Source: Caballeronia jiangsuensis
Lineage (GTDB): Bacteria; Pseudomonadota; Gammaproteobacteria; Burkholderiales; Burkholderiaceae
Reading direction: 5' to 3'
DNA: 64,000 nt
NCBI GenBank assembly: GCA_000648925.1
Contig: JFHF01000042.1
Location: forward strand, 1 to 64,000
The position numbers and the translations under genes were made by a program. Within the stretch, counting starts at the first letter, position 1, and each line of letters begins with the position of its first letter. This document shows positions 43,140 through 51,712 of the stretch, one piece after another. Below the pieces are notes generated by a model. The model did not search any database. It saw nothing but the letters and a program-made list of their open reading frames with translations, and was not told the DNA's origin.

Positions 43140-44018
43140 TTACGCCTTGCCTGCGAATACCGCTTCGGCGATGCCGCGCGCGCCGGGTGTCGCGACGAAC
43201 ACGCCGCCTGCGTGCGCATCGCTTTTCAGCGCGTCATCGGCAAGTCCGATGCGCGCGCTCGTGATAAACAGCGTGCCGAAGTCCGTGCCGCCGAACGCGG
43301 CGCAACTCGGCTGCGCGGTCGGCACGTCGATGCGCGCGGTCTCGCGGCCATCGGGTCCATAGCGCACGACGCGCGCGCCGCCCCACTGCGCGTTCCACAG
43401 GCCGCCGTCGGCATCGACGATCGAGCCGTCGGGCACGCCAGTGGCATCCGTCAACTCGACGAACACGCGATCGTTGGCGAACGTCGGATAGTCGCAGACG
43501 CGGATCTGGCGCGTCGGCGAATCGCAGTAGTACATCGTCGCGCCGTCGGGCGAAAAGCCGATGCTGTTCGAAATCGCGCAATTGCCGAGCGGCAGGCGCT
43601 CCAGCGACAGATCCCGGTTCAGCCGATAAAACCCGCCGACTGCCTGCGCATCCTCGATATCGTGCTTCGTGCCGAACACGAAGCGCCCTTCGCGGTCGCA
43701 GCGGCCATCGTTGAGACGCGTGGGCAGATCGGCTTCGACTTCCATGATCGTGTCGATGTTACCCGTCGCGATCTCGTAGAACGCGAGCCGCGACGCGAGG
43801 CCGAGCAGCAGAAAACGCGCATCGGCGCAGGGCGTGAAGCAGCCGAGCCGCTCGGGCATCGCGAACGATTCGCTCGCGCCGTCGCGCGGATCGTAGCGCC
43901 ACAGCTTCTCGCCTTCGATATCGGTCCACCAGAAGCGGCCGCTCGCGGCGCACCATGTCGCGCCTTCGCCGAGCGAGCATTGGCTGTCGATCAGAAGCTG
44001 CGCGCGAGTCGAGTTCAT
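43140..44018 (-). CDS. SMP-30/gluconolactonase family sugar lactonase
   Basis: 292 residues, six-bladed propeller family. It hydrolyses aldonolactones. Metal ligands are suggested by GEGATWCAASGRFWWTDIEG (Glu near 16), RLNDGRCDREGRFVFGT (Asn), NSIGFSPDGATMYYCDS (Asn, Asp) and DGSIVDADGGLWNAQWGG. The start at 44018 shares a base with the upstream dehydrogenase stop (TGATG). The two probably perform sequential steps: sugar to lactone, then lactone to aldonate. Arabinono- or galactonolactone is the likely substrate given the transporter and dgoKA. Confidence 0.9.
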   Translation of the reverse strand: MNSTRAQLLIDSQCSLGEGATWCAASGRFWWTDIEGEKLWRYDPRDGASESFAMPERLGCFTPCADARFLLLGLASRLAFYEIATGNIDTIMEVEADLPTRLNDGRCDREGRFVFGTKHDIEDAQAVGGFYRLNRDLSLERLPLGNCAISNSIGFSPDGATMYYCDSPTRQIRVCDYPTFANDRVFVELTDATGVPDGSIVDADGGLWNAQWGGARVVRYGPDGRETARIDVPTAQPSCAAFGGTDFGTLFITSARIGLADDALKSDAHAGGVFVATPGARGIAEAVFAGKA

Positions 44019-44806
44019 CAGGCCCATCCTCCGTCGACGACGATGTCTTGCGCCGTCATCATGCTGCTGTCGTCCGAAGCGAGGAAGAGCGCCGCGCGCG
44101 CGAGATGCACGGGCAGCAGTTCCCCGCCGATGCACTGGCCCTGCTTGATCGCTTCCTTGCCGGCCTCGTCGAGCCACAGACGTTTTTGCTTCTCGGTCAT
44201 CACCCAGCCCGGCACGAGCGTATTGACGCGGATGCCGAACTTGCCGAGATCGCGCGCGAGGCCGCGCGTCATGCCCTGCACCGCCGATTTCGACGTCGTG
44301 TAGACGGGAAAGTTGCCTTGCTTGAGCATCCAGCTTATCGAGCCCAGATTGATGATGGAGCCGCCGCCCAGGCGCTTCATGTCTTCGATCACGGCCTGAG
44401 CCGCGAAGAACTGATGGCGGATGTTGACCGCGATGCCTGCATCGTACGATTCGGGCGTGACGTCCTCGATCGCGTGGCGCTTGTCGTTGGCGGCGTTGTT
44501 GACTAGCACGCCGATTGGGCCGAACGCTGCGCGGACGTCGGCGATGCCCTTTCTCAATGCGTCGATGTCGGTGAGGTCGACGCGCAGGAACATCGGGCGT
44601 GTCTGGTTTGCTGTCAGGGCCGCGCCCAGGCGGTCGGCAAGCGCTTCGCCCGCGTCAGTTTCGATGTCGAAGAAGGCGACTTTCGCGCCCTGATCGAAGA
44701 AATGCTCGACGAAGGCCTCGCCGATGCCGGTTGCGCCGCCCGTTATCAGGACTGTTTTGCCTTCCAGGCTTGGGTATCTTGCTAATGATTTGCTGATGGG
44801 GGGCAT
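44018..44806 (-). CDS. SDR-family sugar 1-dehydrogenase
   Basis: 262 residues. Rossmann motif TGGATGIGEAFVEHF, NAG-type motif written NNAAND near 110, and the catalytic Ser near 155 with YTTSK (Tyr-X3-Lys) near 168. MTEKQKRLW and VDGGW complete the SDR pattern. Coupled translation with the downstream lactonase indicates oxidation of an aldose at C1. The usual NNAG is NNAA here. Substrate (galactose or arabinose) is inferred from neighbours. The large inverted repeat lies just upstream. Confidence 0.88.
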   Translation of the reverse strand: MPPISKSLARYPSLEGKTVLITGGATGIGEAFVEHFFDQGAKVAFFDIETDAGEALADRLGAALTANQTRPMFLRVDLTDIDALRKGIADVRAAFGPIGVLVNNAANDKRHAIEDVTPESYDAGIAVNIRHQFFAAQAVIEDMKRLGGGSIINLGSISWMLKQGNFPVYTTSKSAVQGMTRGLARDLGKFGIRVNTLVPGWVMTEKQKRLWLDEAGKEAIKQGQCIGGELLPVHLARAALFLASDDSSMMTAQDIVVDGGWA

Positions 44807-44838
44807 GGGGGTTGTCTCTTTTGCTTGCGCTCTTGGTG

Positions 44839-45476
44839 GTGGAATCCTGCGTTCGTGTCGGTTTATTAGCTCTGCCCCTCCCCGGGGCGGGGGTCACTTT
44901 CTTTGCTGCTGCAAAGAAAGTAACCAAAGAAAGCAGCTCGTCTAAGCCCGCGGTCACACGCACGTTGACCATGCTTGCCAGCCCACGGTGGCCCTCGCCT
45001 AAGTGTCGCCCTCGTAGGACTAACTGGGCTTGGATCGCGCACGGTCCGTCGCCTCGTGCCGCTCCACTGACTGGTTCAGCACCAAATAGCTCCGGCCCGC
45101 TACGCGGCCGATGGGTCAATCGGGTCGGCGCGTGCTTTCGTACTATTGCCGCCATCTCACTGCATACAGCGCCCCCGCTGGTTTCCCTTGCAGACCCAGC
45201 GGCAGCGCGTAGCGCTGTGCCGAAGCTCTTTCGTGCTGAACCAGCGCGCCAAAACATTTGGGGCGGCAGACCGTGCGCGAGCCAAGCCCGGTAAGTCCTT
45301 CGAGGGCGACACTTAGGCGAGTGCCACCGGCGGCTGGCAAGCATGGCCAAACTGCGTGTGACTGCGGGCGGTGAGAAGCTGCTTTCTTTGGTTACTTTCT
45401 TTGCAGCAGCAAAGAAAGTGACCCCCGCCCCGGGGAGGGGCAGTGCTAATAGACCACCACGAAAGCAGGCTTCCAC
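44839..45476. repeat. Large imperfect inverted repeat (MITE-like intergenic element)
   Basis: About 638 bases whose two halves are reverse complements of each other. The outer 65 or so bases are nearly exact (CTGCCCCTCCCCGGGGCGGG then TCACTTTCTTTGC...). Similarity decays toward the middle but is still visible at CTGGTTCAGCAC and GGGCTTGG. Each arm contains its own small palindrome TTTCTTTGC-TGCT-GCAAAGAAA. The arms read through in several frames as FFAAAKKVTKESS-type peptides, which I regard as spurious. It sits between araH and the SDR gene, inside an otherwise co-oriented sugar cluster. I recall similar sequences in many Burkholderia-group intergenic regions. Confidence 0.8.
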
Positions 45477-45507
45477 GAAACCCTAATCACACTAAAACCA
45501 AAAACCT

Positions 45508-46524
45508 TCAATCCCGCGACCCACGATTCTTCAACTGATCGAGCAACACGGCAGCAAGCAAGATCGCCCCCCGCACAAGGTACTGATAGAACGCATCGAT
45601 ATTCAGAAGATTCATGACGTTCTCGACCGTGCCCATAATCAGCACCCCGATCACAACGCCAGAAATCGTCGCCCGCCCGCCGAGCAGCGAAACGCCCCCC
45701 AGCACACAAGCCGAAATCACGTTCAGCTCAAAACCTTGAGCAGCATTCGGCTGCCCCGAAGTGATCCGCGAAGCGAGAATGACACCCGCCAGCGCCGTCA
45801 CCGCGCCCTGAATCAAAAAGATCCAAACCCGCGTGCGCTCGACATTGATACCCGCGAGCCGCGACGCTTCAGGATTTCCGCCGATCGCCAATGTATTACG
45901 TCCATACACCGTCTGGTTGAGCAATACGCCAAACACGATGAAGCACGCAAGCGTCACCCAGATAGGCAGGGAAATCCCGACCATCGACAAACTGCCGAGC
46001 GCGATGAACGTATCCGACGACACACCGACCGCCTGCCCATGCGACACGATGAACCCGAGCCCGCGCACGATCTCCATCGTCGCCAGCGTGGTGATCAGCG
46101 CGTTGATGCGCAGATAGGCGATCACCGCGCCATTCACGAAGCCGATCACCGCGCCCGCCGCCACCGCAGCGACAATCGCGATCGCCGTGTTGTCGGTCGC
46201 ATTGAGCACCATCGCGCAAAGCACGCCGGCGAACGCGATCGTCGAACCGACCGACAAGTCGAAGTCGCGCGACGCGAGACAGAACATCATCGTGCACGCG
46301 ACCATGCCGATCTGCGAGATCGACAACGCGAGACCGAGCATGTTCTCGATCGAGAAGAAGTGATCGACGGTCAGCGACATCGTCAGGAACATGACGACGA
46401 AGATCACGATCAGGCTGTACTCCGTGATCTGCTGCCACCACTTCTGCTTGTCGTTCTTTTGCGGGATCAGCGCGTTCGCGACGGTCTCGGTCGCCTGTCC
46501 CACGATGTTTTCTCTTACTTCCAT
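45508..46524 (-). CDS. araH: L-arabinose-type ABC transporter permease
   Basis: 338 residues, eight to ten membrane helices of the ribose/arabinose permease family. SLTVDHFFSIENMLGLALSISQIGMVACTMMFCLASRDFDLSVGS and the EAA-like loop TLAIGGNPEASRLAGINVERTRVWIF are characteristic. ISACVLGGVSLLGGRATISGVVIGVLIMGTVENVMNLL is the conserved C-terminal signature. It follows araG by 18 bases. The substrate could be L-arabinose, D-galactose or both; the gene symbol follows the closest family I recognise. Confidence 0.9.
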   Translation of the reverse strand: MEVRENIVGQATETVANALIPQKNDKQKWWQQITEYSLIVIFVVMFLTMSLTVDHFFSIENMLGLALSISQIGMVACTMMFCLASRDFDLSVGSTIAFAGVLCAMVLNATDNTAIAIVAAVAAGAVIGFVNGAVIAYLRINALITTLATMEIVRGLGFIVSHGQAVGVSSDTFIALGSLSMVGISLPIWVTLACFIVFGVLLNQTVYGRNTLAIGGNPEASRLAGINVERTRVWIFLIQGAVTALAGVILASRITSGQPNAAQGFELNVISACVLGGVSLLGGRATISGVVIGVLIMGTVENVMNLLNIDAFYQYLVRGAILLAAVLLDQLKNRGSRD

Positions 46525-46542
46525 GATTCGCTCCTCTTGTCC

Positions 46543-48057
46543 TTACGCCGCTTCGGCGACGCTATCGCTTTGCGGCAGCGCGAGACTCAGCACCGCCTGT
46601 TCGCTCGCCTTGTCACGCGGCAACTCACCCGCTATCCGCCCCTGCCGCATCACGACGATCCGGTCGGACACGCCGAGCACTTCCGGCAACTCCGACGAAA
46701 TCATCACGATCGCGCAGCCGCGCTCGGCGAGCTGATAGATCACGTTATAGATTTCATGTTTCGCACCGACGTCGATGCCGCGCGTCGGTTCGTCGAGAAT
46801 CACGACCTTCAGATCCGGCTCCGCGAGCCAGCGCGAAAGAATCGCCTTCTGCTGATTGCCGCCCGACAAGAAACGGATGCGCTGCTTGCGGCTCGGCGTC
46901 TTGATCTTCAGAAGCTGAATGAAGCGCTCGGCCGTCTGCGCCTCCTTCTTGCCATCGAGAAACAGCCCGCCACGCAGATAGTGACGGCGGCACGAGATGT
47001 TGATGTTCTCCGCGACCGTCGCCATCGCGACAATGCCTTCTTCCTTGCGATCCTCCGGACACAGCACGATGCCGTGGCGGATCGCTTCGCCGGTGCTGCG
47101 AACCTTGATCGGCTGGCCGTCGAGCGTGATCGTGCCGTCCTTCTTCTTGTCCGCGCCGTAGACGAGATGCATCAGTTCGCTGCGGCCCGCGCCGACCAGA
47201 CCGAAGAAACCGACGATCTCGCCGCGCTTCACCTCGAAGCTCGCGGGCGCGCTCAATGCGTCACCCAGCACGTTCTTCACCGAAAAACGCACCTCGCCCA
47301 GCGGCCGCGCGCGATAGTCGTAGATGTCGCTGATTTCGCGGCCGACCATTTCCTGCACGAGCGTTTCGCGCGGCACGTCCGCAAGCGCCAGATGCGATGC
47401 GATCTTGCGGCCGTCGCGGAAAATCGTGCACGCATCGCACAACTCGTAAATCTCGTCCATGCGATGCGAGATGTAGATCAAGGCGCGGTTGTCCGCCTTG
47501 AGATCGCGCACGAGCTTGAACAGCACTTCCGTCTCGCGATGCGACAGCGAACTCGTCGGCTCGTCCAGCGCGATCACACGAGCGTTGCGCAGCAGCGCCT
47601 TGCAGATTTCGACCATCTGCCGCTGCGCGATCGAGAGCTTGCGCAGCTTCGCGTTCGGATCGAGATCGACGCCCATCGCCGTGAGCCGCTCGCGCACGTG
47701 CGCTTTCGCCGCTCGTTTGTCGACCCAGCCGAGCCGGTTCGGCAGCGCGCCGAGCAAGAGATTCTCGGACACCGTCAGGTCCGGCACGTACTGCAATTCC
47801 TGGTGAATCACCGCGATGCCCGACGCGATCGATGCCGCCGCGCTCGCGAAATGTACTTCGTTATCGTCGATGAGCACGCGCCCCGAATCGGGCTGGTACT
47901 CGCCACCGAGAATCTTCAGCAAGGTCGATTTACCCGCGCCGTTCTCGCCCATCAAGCCGTGAACTTCGCCGGCATTGACGTCGAACGACACGCCGTCGAG
48001 CGCGCGCACGCCTGGAAACACCTTGCCGATACTGTCAAAACGCAACGTCGCTGACAC
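46543..48057 (-). CDS. araG: L-arabinose-type ABC transporter, fused ATP-binding protein
   Basis: 504 residues with two ABC domains in tandem. The first Walker A is GENGAGKST (38-46) and the first Walker B is VIALDEPTSSLS. The second domain begins near 255 with a degenerate Walker A (FFGLVGAGRSEL), usual for this subfamily, and ends with LSGGNQQK and VVILDEPTRGIDVGAK. It powers uptake through AraH with the binding protein AraF, encoded 57 bases upstream. Confidence 0.94.
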   Translation of the reverse strand: MSATLRFDSIGKVFPGVRALDGVSFDVNAGEVHGLMGENGAGKSTLLKILGGEYQPDSGRVLIDDNEVHFASAAASIASGIAVIHQELQYVPDLTVSENLLLGALPNRLGWVDKRAAKAHVRERLTAMGVDLDPNAKLRKLSIAQRQMVEICKALLRNARVIALDEPTSSLSHRETEVLFKLVRDLKADNRALIYISHRMDEIYELCDACTIFRDGRKIASHLALADVPRETLVQEMVGREISDIYDYRARPLGEVRFSVKNVLGDALSAPASFEVKRGEIVGFFGLVGAGRSELMHLVYGADKKKDGTITLDGQPIKVRSTGEAIRHGIVLCPEDRKEEGIVAMATVAENINISCRRHYLRGGLFLDGKKEAQTAERFIQLLKIKTPSRKQRIRFLSGGNQQKAILSRWLAEPDLKVVILDEPTRGIDVGAKHEIYNVIYQLAERGCAIVMISSELPEVLGVSDRIVVMRQGRIAGELPRDKASEQAVLSLALPQSDSVAEAA

Positions 48058-48114
48058 ATCGCCTCCTGGTTTCGCGCGGGCCGCATCGTCGAGACGCGGC
48101 CCGCCATTACAGTT

Positions 48115-49122
48115 TTAGTTCGACGCCAGGCCCATTTGCTGACGGACCGACGCCACGTTCTCACGCGTCGCCAGCATGCCGGTCGTGAGCGTGAGCGGCG
48201 GCGGCGCCTTGCCGTCCTTGATCCACGCGTACATCAGCTCGGACGTCTCTTCGCCGTGGCGCTTCGGGCTGATGATGACGGTGCCGTAGAAGCCCGTCGG
48301 ATTCGGCTTCTTGAACTCGTTCAACGCCGAGTCCGAACCGCCGATGCCGATGCCGATCATGTTGTCCGCCTTGAAGCCACGGCCTTCCGCCGCGCGCACG
48401 GCGCCGAGCACGCCCTCGTCGTTGAGCGCGTAAGCAACCCAGTGCTTGTACTGCGGGTTCTTCGTGAGCGCGATGTTCGCGGCATTGAACGCGTTCTCGG
48501 TGTCGGTCTTCGCTTGCGGCGCGGCGACGATGTTCGCCTTCGGGAAGCCCGCAGCGACGAGCGCATCGGTCGCGCCGCTCGTGCGGTCATGCGCGGTCGG
48601 CAATTGCTCGTAGGTCACGTCGATCGCGCCGACATCCTTCATGTCCCAGCCGCGCTTCTTGATTTCGGCGGCGATGCCGTCGCCGACCTGCTTGCCGATG
48701 TTGTAGGCCGAAATGCCCATATGCGGCACGGCTTCGATCGGCTTGCCCGAACCGTCGACGAGGCGGTCATCGACCGTCATCATCTTGAGCTTGTCGGCCT
48801 TCGCCTTCGCGACGATGCCCGGCCCGAGCTTCACATCCGGCGTGCAGATGATGAAGCCCTGCGCCTTTTGCGCGGCGAGGTTGTCGATCGCGCTCATCAC
48901 CTTTTCACCCGACGGCGCGCCGATCTTCACGAGCGTGAAGCCCTTCTCTTTCGCGGCCATTTCGGCGAATTTCCACTCGTCCTGGAACCACGGTTCTTCC
49001 GGCTGCTTCACGAGGAAGCCGATCTTGACGTCGTCGGCGGCCTGCGCGACAGGCGCCGCGATCATGGACGCGCTCGTTGCCGTTGCAGCGGCGATCAGCG
49101 TGAGGAACAGTCTGCGTTTCAT
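48115..49122 (-). CDS. araF: L-arabinose-type periplasmic binding protein
   Basis: 335 residues. The signal peptide MKRRLFLTLIAAATATSAS continues to a cleavage site near AQA-ADD at about residue 33. The mature protein starts VKIGFLVKQPEEPWFQDEWKFAEMAAKEKGFTLVKI, nearly the AraF pattern, and has the hinge segments DVTYEQLPTAHDRTSGATDAL and GIGIGGSDSALNEFKKPNPTGFYGTVIISPKRHGEETSELMY. The E. coli homologue binds both L-arabinose and D-galactose. Confidence 0.94.
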   Translation of the reverse strand: MKRRLFLTLIAAATATSASMIAAPVAQAADDVKIGFLVKQPEEPWFQDEWKFAEMAAKEKGFTLVKIGAPSGEKVMSAIDNLAAQKAQGFIICTPDVKLGPGIVAKAKADKLKMMTVDDRLVDGSGKPIEAVPHMGISAYNIGKQVGDGIAAEIKKRGWDMKDVGAIDVTYEQLPTAHDRTSGATDALVAAGFPKANIVAAPQAKTDTENAFNAANIALTKNPQYKHWVAYALNDEGVLGAVRAAEGRGFKADNMIGIGIGGSDSALNEFKKPNPTGFYGTVIISPKRHGEETSELMYAWIKDGKAPPPLTLTTGMLATRENVASVRQQMGLASN

Positions 49123-49253
49123 TTTTTGTCTCCCGACTTCTTCCGATGTCGAACAATGCCCGCGCACGGGCGCTAACGAAGGTGTGTGGCCGCGTTTTTT
49201 TCTGTCGTGATGTCGCACCGCGGCCAGTGCGTCATTCTTGGGTGGTTCGTTGT

Positions 49254-50033
49254 TCAGTCGTGGTACAGCGCGGAACGCCCGCCATCCACGGTGATGCAGC
49301 TCGCGTTGATGAACGGCGCCTCGTCCGATGCGAGGAACACCGCCGTCATCGCGACTTCGTGCGGCTGGCCGATGCGCTTCATCGGCTGCAAATCGAGCGT
49401 CGCCTGGCGCGCGGCCTTCGGATCGGCTTGCGAATCCCACCAATCCAGCGTCAATTGCGTTTCGATGTAACCCGGCGCGATCGCATTCACGCGCACGTTG
49501 TTCGGCGCGTATTCGATGCCGAGCGCGCGCGTCAGTCCGATCACGCCATGCTTCGCCACCGGATACGGAAAGCAGCCGGGAATGATCTTGAAAGCGTGCG
49601 TCGATGCAATATTCACGATGCTGCCGCGCTCACGCGCGATCATGCCCGGCAGCACCGCGCGGCAGCCGTTCCACACGCCGTCGAGATCGACGGCGAAACA
49701 GCGGCGCCAGTCGTCGTCGGTCATCGTGAGCGGATCGCAGAACACGTTGATGCCGGCGTTGTTCACGAGCACGTCGAGCGGTCCCAGCGAAGCTTCGATA
49801 TGCCCGACCGCTTCTTGCACCCGCGCGCTCTGCGTCACGTCGGTCTGCACCGCGATCACGCGCGCGCCGCTCACTTCCGATGAAATGCGCTCGGCCGTCG
49901 CGCGAGCCGTGTCGATATCGAGTTCCGCCAGCGCCACCGACGCGCCCTCACGGGCAAACGCCAGCGCGATCGCCGCGCCGATGCCGCGTCCCGCGCCCGT
50001 GACCATCGTCACTTTGCCGGCGAGCCGATTCAT
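49254..50033 (-). CDS. SDR-family dehydrogenase of the sugar cluster
   Basis: 259 residues. Rossmann motif TGAGRGIGAAIALAF, Asp38 in LAELDIDTA, NNAGIN near 88-93, catalytic Ser near 140 (IASTHAF) and Tyr-X3-Lys in YPVAK, and the C-terminal ITVDGGRSALYHD. Probably an NAD-dependent dehydrogenase acting on a sugar or sugar acid in this route. It is the second SDR of the cluster, only distantly similar to the one at 44018. Coupled to dgoA by an ATGA overlap. Confidence 0.87.
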   Translation of the reverse strand: MNRLAGKVTMVTGAGRGIGAAIALAFAREGASVALAELDIDTARATAERISSEVSGARVIAVQTDVTQSARVQEAVGHIEASLGPLDVLVNNAGINVFCDPLTMTDDDWRRCFAVDLDGVWNGCRAVLPGMIARERGSIVNIASTHAFKIIPGCFPYPVAKHGVIGLTRALGIEYAPNNVRVNAIAPGYIETQLTLDWWDSQADPKAARQATLDLQPMKRIGQPHEVAMTAVFLASDEAPFINASCITVDGGRSALYHD

Positions 50034-50707
50034 TTGATTTCGCCTCGCGCTTTCGCGAGTCCGTCGATGAACGCCTTCGCGTGCGACGCCGTCACCTCCG
50101 CGCTCTGGCCCGGCTTGTACAGCGCGGAGCCGAGGCCGAAGCCGTTCGCGCCCGCGCTCAAAAACGGGCCCATGTTGTCCGGAGAAATGCCGCCGACCGG
50201 CACGAGCGGCACGTCCTGCGCGATCACCGCGCGCCACGCCTTCGTCACGGTCGGGCCGAGTTGCTCGGCCGGGAACATCTTCAGCACGTCCGCGCCGTTC
50301 TTCAGCGCGAGAAACGCCTCGTTCGGCGTCGCGACGCCCGGCGCGCACGCGAGACCTTGCGCCTTCGCGGCGCGCACGACATCGGCGTCGCTGTGCGGCA
50401 TCACGATGAGTTCGCCGCCGGCGGCTTTCACGCTGTCGACGTAACTCGGATGCAGCACCGTCCCCGCACCGACGATCGCATCGGCGGGCAGCGCCTGCCG
50501 GATCGCCGCGATGCTGTCGAACGGCTGCGGCGAATTGAGCGGCACTTCGACGATCCGAAAACCCGCTTCATACAGCGCGCGGCCCTGATCGGCGGCGTCG
50601 GCCGGCGTCACGCCGCGCAGAATCGCGATCAGCGGGCACGCGGCGAACGCCTTCGCGAGACCGCCGTGCATGCCGTACGGCGCGGGCAAATTGATGGGAG
50701 GCTGCAT
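50030..50707 (-). CDS. dgoA: 2-dehydro-3-deoxy-6-phosphogalactonate aldolase
   Basis: 225 residues, class I aldolase related to Eda. It splits KDPGal to pyruvate and glyceraldehyde 3-phosphate, the last step of the De Ley-Doudoroff galactose route. Glu54 lies in RIVEVPLNSP and the Schiff-base Lys143 in VLKMFPAEQLGP; VPVGGISPDNM is the phosphate loop. It follows dgoK by 15 bases and precedes the SDR with an ATGA overlap. The N-terminal 20 residues extend beyond the usual start. Confidence 0.94.
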   Translation of the reverse strand: MQPPINLPAPYGMHGGLAKAFAACPLIAILRGVTPADAADQGRALYEAGFRIVEVPLNSPQPFDSIAAIRQALPADAIVGAGTVLHPSYVDSVKAAGGELIVMPHSDADVVRAAKAQGLACAPGVATPNEAFLALKNGADVLKMFPAEQLGPTVTKAWRAVIAQDVPLVPVGGISPDNMGPFLSAGANGFGLGSALYKPGQSAEVTASHAKAFIDGLAKARGEIK

Positions 50708-50722
50708 TGTGTTGGCTCCTTC

Positions 50723-51712
50723 TCAGGCCGTGCGCACGGGCGCGGCGACGAGCCCGGCACGCGCTGCAATTCGATAAAGGCCGTGCTCGGTGGCCCGCGC
50801 GACGGTCGGCGCGTCGTGGCAACCGAAGCGCGCGAGCGCGGCGCGGTAGCGGTCGCAGAGCGCGTCGTTGCCGATCAGGCGCAAGGTCTTGCCCGCGAGC
50901 GCGGATCGTTCGCGCGTAAGCACTTCGTTCAGGCCGCGCAGTTCGTGGCCGATCAACAGCCCCGACAGATAATCCGGCTGCTGCTCGCCCGTCAGCTGAC
51001 CGGTGAGGCCGAGCGTGCGCGTGGTGAAGATCGTCGCGAGCACGCCTGCATGACCGGCATCGCGCGCCGTATCGACGCCGCGTATGAACGCCTGTTCGTC
51101 GTGCGTCGCGCCCGGCTGCATCGTGCGGCCGAGAATCGAGTGATCGCGCAGCGCGGCGAAGGTCTCGCCCGTCATGAACGTGTAGAAACGCTCGATGCGC
51201 TCATCGCTCACGAACGCCCATTTGGCGTGCGTGCCCGGCAAGCCGATCAGCGCGCCGCCTGACGTTCCGAGCGACGGCTCGCTCGCCAGCGCGCCGAAAA
51301 TCTGCGTCTCTTCGCCGCGCATCACGTTGGGCAACACGCCGCGCTCCAGCACGCCGGGCACGACATGCACGTCGACGCCGCGCGCCGACTTCACCGTGAC
51401 GATGCCCGCGACGAGCGCATCCGCGCCCGCCGGCGTTTCGACGTACGGCGCTTCCACCCAGCCCTGCGCGCTGCCGACCATGCCCGCAGCGATCACGGGC
51501 AACGGCGCGGCAAGCGTCGCATGCGCATCGAGCCACGCGCCGCAGGTTTCCTCGAACGCCTGATCGAAGCCGCCCGAGGGCAGATTCATGATGCCGGCCG
51601 GCGAAGCGCACGTGTCGAGCACGGCGCCGTCGGCGCCCAGCAGATAGGCGCGCAGCGATGTCGTGCCCCAGTCGAGCGCGATGAGCGCGGGCGTGGAAAC
51701 AGATGCGTTCAT
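50723..51712 (-). CDS. dgoK: 2-dehydro-3-deoxygalactonokinase
   Basis: 329 residues. It phosphorylates 2-keto-3-deoxygalactonate. ALDWGTTSLRAYLLG at the start is the phosphate-binding loop of the actin/hexokinase-like fold; VMRGEETQIFGAL and LIGLPGTHAKWAFV are typical of DgoK, and GDALCDRY-like NDALCDRYRAAL closes the protein. It starts four bases into the iclR stop (ATGA overlap), so the regulator and the kinase are cotranscribed. Confidence 0.94.
   Translation of the reverse strand: MNASVSTPALIALDWGTTSLRAYLLGADGAVLDTCASPAGIMNLPSGGFDQAFEETCGAWLDAHATLAAPLPVIAAGMVGSAQGWVEAPYVETPAGADALVAGIVTVKSARGVDVHVVPGVLERGVLPNVMRGEETQIFGALASEPSLGTSGGALIGLPGTHAKWAFVSDERIERFYTFMTGETFAALRDHSILGRTMQPGATHDEQAFIRGVDTARDAGHAGVLATIFTTRTLGLTGQLTGEQQPDYLSGLLIGHELRGLNEVLTRERSALAGKTLRLIGNDALCDRYRAALARFGCHDAPTVARATEHGLYRIAARAGLVAAPVRTA

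Noticed and set aside
44655..45476. Frames giving FFAAAKKVTKESS-like peptides on both strands
   Set aside because: They arise from the arms of the inverted repeat and extend from intergenic DNA into the SDR gene out of frame; not credible proteins.
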